This document shows, in pieces, positions 1 to 5,497 of a stretch of DNA of 7,202 nucleotides. Made by a program: the position numbers and the translations under genes. This DNA is from an uncultured Lachnospiraceae bacterium (GTDB lineage: Bacteria > Bacillota > Clostridia > Lachnospirales > Lachnospiraceae): positions 1 to 7,202 of the forward strand of contig CAJOPI010000250.1 of NCBI GenBank assembly GCA_905236275.1. The letters are read 5' to 3'. The notes beneath the pieces are model-generated. The model had not been told where the DNA came from, made no database searches, and was given only the letters and a program-made list of their open reading frames with translations. The first letter of the stretch is position 1; the number at the start of each line of letters is the position of its first letter.

Positions 1-135
1 AGCCCTTAATTCATAAAGCAAAAAAAGGAGGCACATTGAATCTGCCCCTCCTGAAACACCTGCGACAACCCTCTGTCCCGGCGCGATCATATTCTCTTCC
101 CGTATGAATTTTTTTACTCTGTCACTTGTCTTCAT
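1..135 (-). CDS. tilS: tRNA(Ile)-lysidine synthase TilS, N-terminal part (cut by window edge)
   Basis: Only the first 45 codons are present; the gene runs off the left edge. TilS joins lysine to C34 of tRNA-Ile (CAU) using ATP, which makes the tRNA read AUA; it is an essential cytosolic enzyme. The visible evidence is the PP-loop ATP-binding motif SGGADS at residues 28-33, preceded by RVVAGV and followed by MCLLFLL, the usual start of the N-type ATP pyrophosphatase domain. I chose the ATG at 135 because homology-like sequence (RVKKFIREENMIAPGQ) continues upstream of the inner ATG at 90, and 135 is the first in-frame ATG giving the normal distance to the PP-loop. This start overlaps the end of divIC by 14 bases and has no clear Shine-Dalgarno site, so translation is probably coupled to divIC. 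The order divIC-tilS is as expected for Firmicutes once spoIIE is missing. The family call is secure; the start is slightly less so. Confidence 0.9.
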   Translation of the reverse strand, partial: MKTSDRVKKFIREENMIAPGQRVVAGVSGGADSMCLLFLLYELRA

Positions 136-436
136 TTTCAGGCTTGAATACTATCTCGTGGTCATGAACAAGACCGAGCTTGTCCTCAGCCACTTCTTCC
201 GCATATTTTCTGGTTTTCGTATATTTTTCAAATTCCTTAAGCTCTTCCGTACGCTGCTTTTCCGCTTCTATATTGCGGTTAAGCTCATCTATCCTTGAAA
301 TGTACTGCTCTTCCTTAATCTTCAGGCTGAAGCTGTCATAAGCGATCACACCCAAAAGCATTCCCATCACGATAATGATGCAGAGGACACTTAGCTTATT
401 ATGTTTTTTTCTTTGAAAAGCCGGCACCCTTCCCAT
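122..436 (-). CDS. divIC: DivIC/FtsB-like septum formation initiator
   Basis: This is a small bitopic membrane protein of the divisome (104 residues). In Bacillus, DivIC pairs with FtsL and DivIB to activate septal peptidoglycan synthesis. The sequence shows a short basic cytoplasmic N-terminus (QRKKHNK), one hydrophobic segment at about 15-33, an extracellular coiled coil with E/K/R heptads at about 37-70, and the typical C-terminal stretch YAEEVAEDKLGLVHDHEIVFKP. Length matches the family. Two adjacent ATG codons occur at 439 and 436. The GGGAG Shine-Dalgarno site at 443-447 is only 3 bases from the first and 6 from the second, so 436 is preferred. It has its own promoter (500-528) and overlaps tilS by 14 bases. 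It follows rqcP as in Bacillus, but yabP and yabQ are missing between them. The C-terminal half of this family diverges quickly, so the DivIC rather than generic FtsB name rests partly on context. Confidence 0.87.
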   Translation of the reverse strand: MGRVPAFQRKKHNKLSVLCIIIVMGMLLGVIAYDSFSLKIKEEQYISRIDELNRNIEAEKQRTEELKEFEKYTKTRKYAEEVAEDKLGLVHDHEIVFKPENEDK

Positions 437-499
437 CATGATCTCCCATCAGACAAATACTCTCTAAAACTGCCAAAATCAGGCAAAAACACACAATAA

Positions 500-528
500 A
501 TTATACTTGATATATGTCTGATAGTCAA
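500..528 (-). promoter_or_regulatory. sigma-A promoter for divIC-tilS
   Basis: Reading the minus strand, TTGACT (523-528) is followed by a 17-base spacer and a perfect TATAAT (500-505). The predicted transcript start is near 493, giving a leader of about 56 bases before the divIC start. The region upstream is very A/T rich and may act as an UP element. The matches are exact in the sequence; promoter activity is inferred. Confidence 0.8.
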
Positions 529-549
529 TAGAAATGTATACAACTTTTT

Positions 550-573
550 ATAAATATTTTAGAAAATATTTAT
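550..573. repeat. perfect A/T inverted repeat upstream of divIC promoter
   Basis: An 11-base arm (550-560, ATAAATATTTT) is matched exactly by its reverse complement at 563-573 with a 2-base centre. It lies about 21 bases upstream of the divIC -35 box and about 20 bases beyond the rqcP stop. No run of T follows it on the minus strand and the stem has no G-C pair, so it is a poor intrinsic terminator. It could be an operator, an UP element or simply A/T-rich spacer. Confidence 0.5.
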
Positions 574-594
574 CTTTCTGTGAAGGGTGCTAAC

Positions 595-834
595 TCAAAC
601 GTATTTAAAAAGGTCTTTTACCTGTTCCTTCCTGACCGTTTCCTCGACTGCAAGAACCTCCACCTTAACTGCCTTGTTTCCGAAGGCAATCTCTATTGTG
701 TCACCGACCTTTACCTCTGTGCCCGCCTTTGAAGGTTTTCCGTTTATGGAAACCCTTCCGGCATCGCAGGCTTCATTCGCCACGCTGCGCCTCTTTATGA
801 GCCTTGATACCTTCAGATATTTATCCAGCCGCAT
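595..834 (-). CDS. rqcP: RqcP (YabO), S4-domain ribosome quality control factor
   Basis: This is a 79-residue S4 RNA-binding protein. RqcP binds stalled 50S subunits carrying peptidyl-tRNA, together with RqcH, and supports C-terminal alanine tailing of stuck nascent chains. The S4 fold is plain: MRLDKYLKVSRLIKRRSVAN at 1-20, the AGRVSINGKPSKAG turn at 25-38, and VKVGDTIEIAFG at 41-52. The basic RLIKRR patch at 11-16 is the expected RNA-contact helix. A longer frame opens at a GTG at 870, but AAGGAG (844-849) sits 9 bases before the ATG at 834 and the family normally begins MRLDKYLK, so 834 is the start. HU lies upstream and divIC downstream, the usual Firmicutes neighbourhood. It is expressed either by read-through past the HU hairpin or from the candidate promoter inside it. 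HslR (heat-shock S4 protein) is the Gram-negative relative; context favours RqcP. Confidence 0.9.
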   Translation of the reverse strand: MRLDKYLKVSRLIKRRSVANEACDAGRVSINGKPSKAGTEVKVGDTIEIAFGNKAVKVEVLAVEETVRKEQVKDLFKYV

Positions 835-843
835 AATCAAAAT

Positions 844-849
844 CTCCTT
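844..849 (-). promoter_or_regulatory. rqcP ribosome binding site (decides the start)
   Basis: On the minus strand AAGGAG lies 9 bases before the ATG at 834 and only 8 bases after the T run that closes the HU terminator hairpin. It rules out the longer GTG-initiated frame from 870, which would read through this site. Confidence 0.8.
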
Positions 850-856
850 CAATACG

Positions 857-889
857 AAAAGGACGTACACACCATAAGCATATACGTCC
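857..889 (-). terminator. probable intrinsic terminator after HU
   Basis: On the minus strand GGACGTA (883-889) pairs exactly with TACGTCC (861-867) across a 15-base loop and is followed at once by TTTT (857-860). The stem can extend inward with G-U and A-U pairs and outward with G-U and A-U pairs to the T run. The hairpin starts 22 bases after the HU stop codon. The T run is short, so termination is probably partial, acting as an attenuator between highly expressed HU and rqcP. Confidence 0.65.
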
Positions 890-899
890 CTCCTGTCAA
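871..899 (-). promoter_or_regulatory. candidate rqcP promoter overlapping the HU terminator
   Basis: On the minus strand a perfect TTGACA (894-899) is followed by 17 bases and TATGGT (871-876), which matches four of six -10 positions. The predicted start near 864 would fall in the 3' arm of the HU terminator. Transcripts begun here would therefore lack the 5' arm and could not form the hairpin. The -35 box and spacing are strong and the -10 box is moderate; activity is inferred. Confidence 0.5.
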
Positions 900-911
900 T
901 AAATTTTATTC

Positions 912-1187
912 TTATTTGTTGACTGCATCCTTAAGAGCCTTGCCTGCCTTGAACTTAGGAGCCTTTGATGCCGGTATCTTCATAACTTCGCCTGACTGGG
1001 GATTTCTTCCCTCTCTTGCTGCTCTCTCAGCAACTTCGAAAGTACCGAAACCAACGAGCTGAATCTTGTCACCCTTAACAAGTGTCTCCTCAACTGCCTC
1101 TGTGAAAGCCTTGAGTGCGCTCTCAGCGTCCTTCTTTGTAAGACCTGACTTCTCTGCGATTGCTGCAACTAACTCTGTTTTGTTCAT
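912..1187 (-). CDS. hup: HU-family nucleoid DNA-binding protein
   Basis: This 91-residue protein is a full-length bacterial histone-like protein that binds and bends DNA as a dimer. Helices 1-2 ([20 protein letters not shown] and on to about residue 38) form the dimer body. The signature [18 protein letters not shown] starts at 46, and P63 in RNP is the residue that intercalates at the DNA kink. The basic arm and C-terminal helix run to residue 91 ([20 protein letters not shown]). The start is set by AGGAG 8 bases upstream (1196-1200). It has a strong promoter (1262-1290) and a terminator hairpin just after the stop, so it can form its own short transcript. Codon use looks like that of a highly expressed gene: 12 of 14 lysines are AAG. 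In many Clostridia hup directly precedes rqcP, as here. HU is preferred over IHF from the Gram-positive context and sequence. Confidence 0.96.
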   Translation of the reverse strand: MNKTELVAAIAEKSGLTKKDAESALKAFTEAVEETLVKGDKIQLVGFGTFEVAERAAREGRNPQSGEVMKIPASKAPKFKAGKALKDAVNK

Positions 1188-1211
1188 TATGATAACTCCT
1201 CTCTATAATGA
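1184..1211 (-). promoter_or_regulatory. possible start-codon hairpin in the HU leader
   Basis: On the minus strand TCATTAT (1205-1211) is the exact reverse complement of ATAATGA (1184-1190), which contains the HU start codon. The 14-base loop holds the AGGAG Shine-Dalgarno site. The stem is A-U rich and weak, so any effect on translation would be mild, for example temperature dependent. The pairing is seen in the sequence; the function is speculation. Confidence 0.3.
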
Positions 1212-1261
1212 GTTTTATTTTTATGCCTGAATTATTATGTTTTAACAAAGGCACATATCTA

Positions 1262-1290
1262 TTTATAACCACTTTCAGCCTATTTGTCAA
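1262..1290 (-). promoter_or_regulatory. strong sigma-A promoter for HU
   Basis: On the minus strand a perfect TTGACA (1285-1290) is followed by 17 bases and TATAAA (1262-1267). The predicted transcript start is near 1255, giving a leader of about 68 bases. The -35 box begins only 24 bases after the serpin stop codon, and no terminator hairpin is visible between them. Confidence 0.85.
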
Positions 1291-1314
1291 CATTTAGGGG
1301 AAAATTGGATACTA

Positions 1315-2655
1315 TTATAAATCCATTACCCTTCCCGTAAAGAGGATAACCCCGCTTTCCTTATCCCTGATAACGAATACGAAGGGTCTGTCCGCCTTGA
1401 ACACTATCTTTTCCTCTTCCGGCATAAATGCCGTAGTCTCCATTGTCATTTCGGTTACCGCTGCCGCCCTGCTTCCTTCCTCATCGACTTCAATCTTAGC
1501 CCTGTGGCTTATGCCCGAAACATAAAGATTTTCAGCAAGCTTTGAAAAGTCCGCGCCCTCGCTGAAAGCCGCCTTCATTCCAAGCTTTTTAAGTACTGCA
1601 TCAAGTCCGTCAAAGCTGATATCCATGCTGAATTTCGGAAGCGTGAGCTCAACCTCCTTCTCCCCGGAAGAATCAAGCGCATCAAATACTCCGTCCGCAT
1701 TATCCGCCTTCAGAACGTCTGTGATATCCTTAGCTGTGTCAGAGCTCATAAGGATATCCATTTCGACCTTTCCTTCTCCGTAAGGGAGCGCAATCGCCGT
1801 CACTCCATCCTTATCTGCAAGATATCTGAAATATCCGTCATCATTGTGCATCATATCAACATTTGTCGTGCCGGTCTTACCGTTGAATTCCTCCGAATAG
1901 CTTTTGTCAGCCCCGAATTTTGACTGCCATTCACCATAGAAATATACTGCATTCAGAATATCCGCAACAGTATCGCTGCTCGCAATGCTTTCATAATCAG
2001 AAATCAGATTTTCCGTCTTTTCCTTTACCCAGTCGCTTATCTCTGACTTAACGCCGTCAGCATTATTCCTGAAGTCAACGCTCCTGAGCTCTCCTCCAAA
2101 ATAAAGCTCCGCAGGCCTGTTGAAATCTTCATCAACGTTATCAGCCATTTTAAGCGAATTATCAATCCATACGGAATTAGCAGTCGTAAGCTTTGCCTTT
2201 TCGGAATTTTCCCTCTCCCTGAAAAGCTTGTACTGCTCCGAGAAATGCCCTATATCATCAATACCGAGCACAGACTCTATCTCGCTTTTTGTCTCTCCGG
2301 ATGCACCGAGGTCTGCCATCGCAATCGCCGACTCTATGCTGTAGGCGGAATAGAAAAGATTCTCGTCCCCCGCTTCCTCATAGAGTTTCCAGTTAAATCC
2401 GTTCACCGCATTTTTCAGTGTGTCGTCCAAACTATCAGTCTCCGTCAAAGCCTCTGTCGAAGCCGTTTCCGTTGTCAGCTCTTCGCCTGAGCCTGCCTCT
2501 TCAGAACTTGCGGCTGCCTCAGTTGATGCCGCTTCTGATGCTTCCCTCGTCTCTGTAGTGAAGACCTCCGAAGGCTCCTCCTTCTTCTGCGAGCTGCATC
2601 CCCAGATAAAAACTGACATTGCTCCGAGTAAACACATTACGATAATCTTTTTCAT
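1315..2655 (-). CDS. lipoprotein serpin (serine/cysteine protease inhibitor)
   Basis: This is a 446-residue secreted, probably membrane-anchored serpin. Residues 1-20 form a lipoprotein signal (KK, hydrophobic core, IWG before Cys20; Trp at -2 is unusual). Residues 28-78 are a Ser/Thr/Glu/Ala-rich spacer without predicted fold. The serpin domain covers about 79-446. Seen in it are NLFYSAYSIESAIAM (99-113), NAVYFYGEWQSKF (235-247), LPKFSMDISFDGL (339-351), the hinge EEGSRAAAVT (392-401) and the family signature FKADRPFVFVI (419-429). The shutter residues equivalent to antitrypsin Ser53, Ser56, Asn186 and His334 appear kept (S103, S106, N235, H384). Small residues through the hinge indicate an inhibitory serpin that traps proteases by loop insertion. 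P1 is not certain: counting from the hinge gives Thr408-Ala409, with Phe410 next. Mature protein has no cysteine except the lipidated one. The ATG at 2670 is rejected because the GGAGG site overlaps it. The gene follows rsmI by 20 bases and is probably on the same transcript. Target protease is unknown. Confidence 0.93.
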   Translation of the reverse strand: MKKIIVMCLLGAMSVFIWGCSSQKKEEPSEVFTTETREASEAASTEAAASSEEAGSGEELTTETASTEALTETDSLDDTLKNAVNGFNWKLYEEAGDENLFYSAYSIESAIAMADLGASGETKSEIESVLGIDDIGHFSEQYKLFRERENSEKAKLTTANSVWIDNSLKMADNVDEDFNRPAELYFGGELRSVDFRNNADGVKSEISDWVKEKTENLISDYESIASSDTVADILNAVYFYGEWQSKFGADKSYSEEFNGKTGTTNVDMMHNDDGYFRYLADKDGVTAIALPYGEGKVEMDILMSSDTAKDITDVLKADNADGVFDALDSSGEKEVELTLPKFSMDISFDGLDAVLKKLGMKAAFSEGADFSKLAENLYVSGISHRAKIEVDEEGSRAAAVTEMTMETTAFMPEEEKIVFKADRPFVFVIRDKESGVILFTGRVMDL

Positions 2656-2663
2656 ACTTTTTT

Positions 2664-2668
2664 CCTCC
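2664..2668 (-). promoter_or_regulatory. serpin ribosome binding site (decides the start)
   Basis: GGAGG on the minus strand lies 8 bases before the ATG at 2655. An earlier in-frame ATG at 2670 overlaps this site and would add MEEKS before the signal peptide, so it is not the likely start. Confidence 0.85.
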
Positions 2669-2675
2669 ATCGTAT

Positions 2676-3518
2676 TTATTTCTCCAACAAAGCGTTGTAG
2701 ATATCCCTTTTTGATACCCCCCTGTCCTTCGCTGCCTGTCTCATGGCTTCTTTTTTATCCAATCCCTTGTCGATATAGCCCTGTACATGCTCTTCTATAC
2801 TTAAATTCTCATAGGCCGCTGTCGCTTCTGCCCTGATTTCCTCTCTCGACCTGCCCTCAATAACGAGCACATATTCGCCCTTAGGCTCTGCCTCGCTGTA
2901 ATATTCTACCGCCTCTTTAAGCTCCGTCCGCATTATGTCCTCGAATTTCTTCGTAAGCTCCCTGCAGAGGGAAATCCGTCTGTTCCCAAGCGTTTCAAGC
3001 AGTTCATCAAGTGTGCCCTTCAGGTGGTGCGGTGCTTCATAGAGTATAACCGTCCTCGTATCTCTCGAAATTTCTTCAAGTAAGAGCTTTCTCTCTTTTT
3101 TTTCTCTGGGCAGAAATCCCTCAAAGGAAAACCTTCTCGTGGAAAGTCCTGAAAGGGTCAGCGCCGTTATCACTGCCGACGCACCGGGCAGCGAGGTCAC
3201 CGTTATTCCGGCTTCCGCGCATTTCTGCACAAGCACCTCTCCGGGGTCGGAGACCGCAGGCGTTCCCGCATCTGTGATAAGGGCGATATTTTTCCCCTCA
3301 ATCATCATGCGGACAAGCTCGTCTGCTTTTTCATATTTATTGAACTCATGATAACTTGTCATCGGCGTATGTATATCGAAATGAGTCATCAGCTTTCTTG
3401 AATTCCTCGTATCCTCCGCCGCAATGATATCAGCCTCTTTCAGACATTCTATCACCCTTTTCGTAATATCTCCTAAATTTCCTATGGGTGTAGCACAAAG
3501 ATATAATTTTCCCGACAT
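2676..3518 (-). CDS. rsmI: 16S rRNA (cytidine1402-2'-O)-methyltransferase RsmI
   Basis: RsmI uses S-adenosylmethionine to methylate the ribose of C1402 in the decoding centre of 16S rRNA. The 280 residues match the family length. Motifs in order are LYLCATPIGNLGD (5-17), AEDTR (34-38), ITDAGTPAVSDPG (81-93, the UPF0011 signature), PGASA (111-115) and FEGFLPR (132-138), forming the tetrapyrrole-methylase-like fold. A C-terminal helical segment (GLDKKEAMRQAAKDRGVSKRDIYNALL) is the usual end. In-frame ATGs occur at 3539, 3530 and 3518. None has a strong ribosome site; 3518 is chosen because the family begins MSGKLYL and because it follows the preceding stop codon by one base (TAAAATG), suggesting coupled translation. 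If 3539 were used, the gene would overlap its neighbour by 20 bases. It lies downstream of the YabB-type methyltransferase as in Bacillus, although the yazA gene found between them there is absent. Confidence 0.94.
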   Translation of the reverse strand: MSGKLYLCATPIGNLGDITKRVIECLKEADIIAAEDTRNSRKLMTHFDIHTPMTSYHEFNKYEKADELVRMMIEGKNIALITDAGTPAVSDPGEVLVQKCAEAGITVTSLPGASAVITALTLSGLSTRRFSFEGFLPREKKERKLLLEEISRDTRTVILYEAPHHLKGTLDELLETLGNRRISLCRELTKKFEDIMRTELKEAVEYYSEAEPKGEYVLVIEGRSREEIRAEATAAYENLSIEEHVQGYIDKGLDKKEAMRQAAKDRGVSKRDIYNALLEK

Positions 3519-3519
3519 T

Positions 3520-4269
3520 TTAGTATCCATAAATATCATATATCTCGTCGGTATATTTCCCGACTTCCTTATAAATCACAAGCGGTTTCTCCACGATTAA
3601 CTGTGCTCCTCCGCCGCGTCTTCCCTCTATAAGCACCATATTGGCAGGCTTTTCCATATAAGGATGAACCAGCTTCATGCGCTTTGGCTCGATCCTGTAT
3701 TTTCGCATCAGCTCGAAAATTTCCACAAGCCGGTTCGGTCTGTGAACCATGTAAAAAGCCCCCTGATGCTTTAAGAGTGCCGCTGCCGCCGCTATAACAT
3801 CTTCCAGCGTACAGAGGATTTCATGACGCGCTATAGCCTTCGGCTCCTCAGGATTTACAAGGGCCCTGCCGCCCGTCATATAAGGCGGATTGCTGGTCAC
3901 CGTATCAAAAGAGCCCTTCTGAAAAAGCTCGGCTGCTCTTTTGATATCTCCCGTAACGATCTCGATTTTACCTTCAAGAGCATTCAGCTGAACGCTCCGC
4001 CTCGCCATATCTGCGCTTTCTTCCTGAATTTCAAGTCCGATAAAATTCTCACCCTCGGTCTTTGCTTCTAAAAGTATCGGGATGATTCCCGTTCCCGTTC
4101 CCAAGTCAATAGCCCTTCCGCCCCTGACTACACCTGCAAAGCCCGAAAGCAGAACCGCGTCCATTCCGAAACAGAATTTTTCCGTATTCTGGATAATTCC
4201 ATAGCCGTTTCTCTGCAGATCGTCAATCCGCTCGCCCGGCTTTAATTCAATCGTTCTTTTCGTTGTCAT
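3520..4269 (-). CDS. YabB/TrmN6-family SAM-dependent methyltransferase
   Basis: This 249-residue class I methyltransferase probably methylates N6 of A37 in tRNA1-Val, the activity known for E. coli TrmN6 (YfiC); the Bacillus relative is YabB. The Rossmann fold is visible: motif I DLGTGTG at 55-61, acidic E80 in GLE at the second strand, GDI at 107-109, and the catalytic NPPY at 127-130, typical of amino-methyltransferases acting on adenine, guanine or glutamine. The N-terminal segment RIDDLQRNGYGIIQNTEKFCFGMDAVLLSGF (14-44) is characteristic of this family. The ATG at 4269 overlaps the end of ricT by 23 bases and has no good Shine-Dalgarno site, so it probably depends on ribosomes finishing ricT. 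The next ATG lies inside conserved sequence. The exact RNA substrate is inferred from the family; the fold and methyltransferase role are secure. Confidence 0.9.
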   Translation of the reverse strand: MTTKRTIELKPGERIDDLQRNGYGIIQNTEKFCFGMDAVLLSGFAGVVRGGRAIDLGTGTGIIPILLEAKTEGENFIGLEIQEESADMARRSVQLNALEGKIEIVTGDIKRAAELFQKGSFDTVTSNPPYMTGGRALVNPEEPKAIARHEILCTLEDVIAAAAALLKHQGAFYMVHRPNRLVEIFELMRKYRIEPKRMKLVHPYMEKPANMVLIEGRRGGGAQLIVEKPLVIYKEVGKYTDEIYDIYGY

Positions 4270-5497
4270 TTGTATTTATCGTATCCGGCGTAAAATTATT
4301 GTCTCTTCTCGGCCTGCGGTTTTTATCCCTGAAATTTCCGCCGTCTTTCTTATCCCGCTCAGGACGTCTGTTTTTATCAAAATTTTTCTTATTCTTTCTG
4401 TCGGGCTTTTTGTCAAAGCTCCTTCTGTTCTGACCGCCTTTATTTTCTTTATTATCCTTATTGTCCTGACTTTTTTCCTGATAATTATCCCGGTTTCTCT
4501 CAGGTCGTTTTATATTATTTCTGTTCTGATTTTTCTGCGGTGCTGTCTGAGGCTGAGGCTTCTGCTCCGCTTTCTGTTCCGTTTTCTCTTCAGCAAATTC
4601 CTCTTCCGGAAGCTCCTCAGGAAATTCTTCTTCGAATTTTTCAGCTTTTTCCTTCTTCTTCTGATTTGAGGAACCCTTTTTATGATGAGGAACAAATTCA
4701 AGCTCCTTAACCTCGTATTCCCTGACTTCCTTTTCATCCCCCTGCTCTATCAGAACCTTGACCTTCTGCCTGAGCACGTTAAATGACTGGACGATTCCGG
4801 AAACCCCGTCCTTATCCGTAACTATATCTCCGATTGAAGGCAGGGTAGCATTAAGCTCCTCGTAGGTTTCCTCCTCGTTCTGCAGACAGCACATGAGTCT
4901 TCCGCACATTCCTGAAATCTTCGTGGGATTTAGCGAAAGATTCTGCTCCTTGGCCATTTTGATCGACACAGGCTGGAAGTCCGCAAGATAAGTGTGGCAG
5001 CAGAGCGGTCTTCCGCAAATTCCATAACCGCCGAGTATTTTTGTCTCGTCACGCACACCTATCTGCCTTAATTCAATCCTTGTCCTGAAAACTCCCGCAA
5101 GATCCTTAACGAGTTCCCTGAAGTCGATTCTGCCGTCTGCCGTAAAGTAGAAAAGAAGTTTATTGCTGTCAAAAGTATACTCCGCATCGATAAGCTTCAT
5201 TTCAAGCTCATGCTTTCTTATCTTTTCAAGGCATATCTTAAAAGCCTCTCTCTCCCGCACGCGGTTATTTTTCTCCGTCTCGACATCCTCTTCCGTTGCC
5301 ATGCGGATAACCGTTTTAAGAGGGGAAACTATCTCTTCCTCCGAAATCTCCCTTATATCCGAAACAGCCGTTCCAAACTCAACACCTCTTGCAGTTTCGA
5401 CTATTAGATTATCACCCCGCTTTATATCAAGCTCTCCCGGTGAAAAATAATATATCTTTCCTGCCATGCGAAATCTCACGCATACTATTCTAACCAT
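4247..5497 (-). CDS. ricT: RicT (YaaT), PSP1-domain RNase Y specificity factor with long charged tail
   Basis: In Bacillus RicT works with RicA and RicF in a complex carrying two [4Fe-4S] clusters that steers RNase Y mRNA processing and affects sporulation, competence and biofilm formation. This protein has 416 residues; Bacillus YaaT has about 275. Residues 1-270 are the conserved part: GKIYYFSPGELDIKRGDNLI (13-32), ETARGVEFG (34-42), then the cysteine motifs CGRPLCC (161-167) and CGRLMCC (198-204), the expected cluster ligands. Residues 275-416 are an added low-complexity tail, first Glu-rich (about 285-312), then Lys/Arg/Asn/Asp-rich with RRP repeats. The ATG overlaps the end of holB by 8 bases (ATGGTTAG), and AAAGGA lies 10 bases upstream (5508-5513). 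The position after holB is the same as in Bacillus; yabA is absent. Identity is secure; the tail's function is unknown. Confidence 0.94.
   Translation of the reverse strand: MVRIVCVRFRMAGKIYYFSPGELDIKRGDNLIVETARGVEFGTAVSDIREISEEEIVSPLKTVIRMATEEDVETEKNNRVREREAFKICLEKIRKHELEMKLIDAEYTFDSNKLLFYFTADGRIDFRELVKDLAGVFRTRIELRQIGVRDETKILGGYGICGRPLCCHTYLADFQPVSIKMAKEQNLSLNPTKISGMCGRLMCCLQNEEETYEELNATLPSIGDIVTDKDGVSGIVQSFNVLRQKVKVLIEQGDEKEVREYEVKELEFVPHHKKGSSNQKKKEKAEKFEEEFPEELPEEEFAEEKTEQKAEQKPQPQTAPQKNQNRNNIKRPERNRDNYQEKSQDNKDNKENKGGQNRRSFDKKPDRKNKKNFDKNRRPERDKKDGGNFRDKNRRPRRDNNFTPDTINTNDNEKND

Noticed and set aside
471..493. TGCC/GGCA small hairpin in the divIC leader followed by TTTT
   Set aside because: The stem is only four base pairs and lies between the promoter and the divIC ribosome site. 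It is too weak to call a terminator or riboswitch.
448..522. The 8-mer ATCAGACA, once near the divIC ribosome site (448-455) and once inverted in its promoter spacer (515-522)
   Set aside because: The copies are about 60 bases apart, and a shared 8-mer in such an A/T-rich stretch is not far from chance. I see no third copy.
595..870. Longer rqcP form starting at the GTG at 870
   Set aside because: The added residues would be coded by the terminator hairpin and the ribosome site. The ATG at 834 has AAGGAG at 9 bases and matches the family start.
980..1168. A 62-codon frame inside HU on the same strand
   Set aside because: It is a shifted reading of the HU gene, which has full family conservation and a good ribosome site.
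2420..2836. A 138-codon plus-strand open frame
   Set aside because: It is antisense to the serpin linker and the rsmI end. The serpin and RsmI frames show clear family motifs, whereas this product is Ser/Pro/Leu-rich with no recognisable domain or ribosome site.
4510..4737. A 75-codon Lys/Arg-rich minus-strand frame inside ricT
   Set aside because: It is an out-of-frame reading of the A-rich RicT tail; its basic composition follows from the codons of the real gene, and it has no own start signals.
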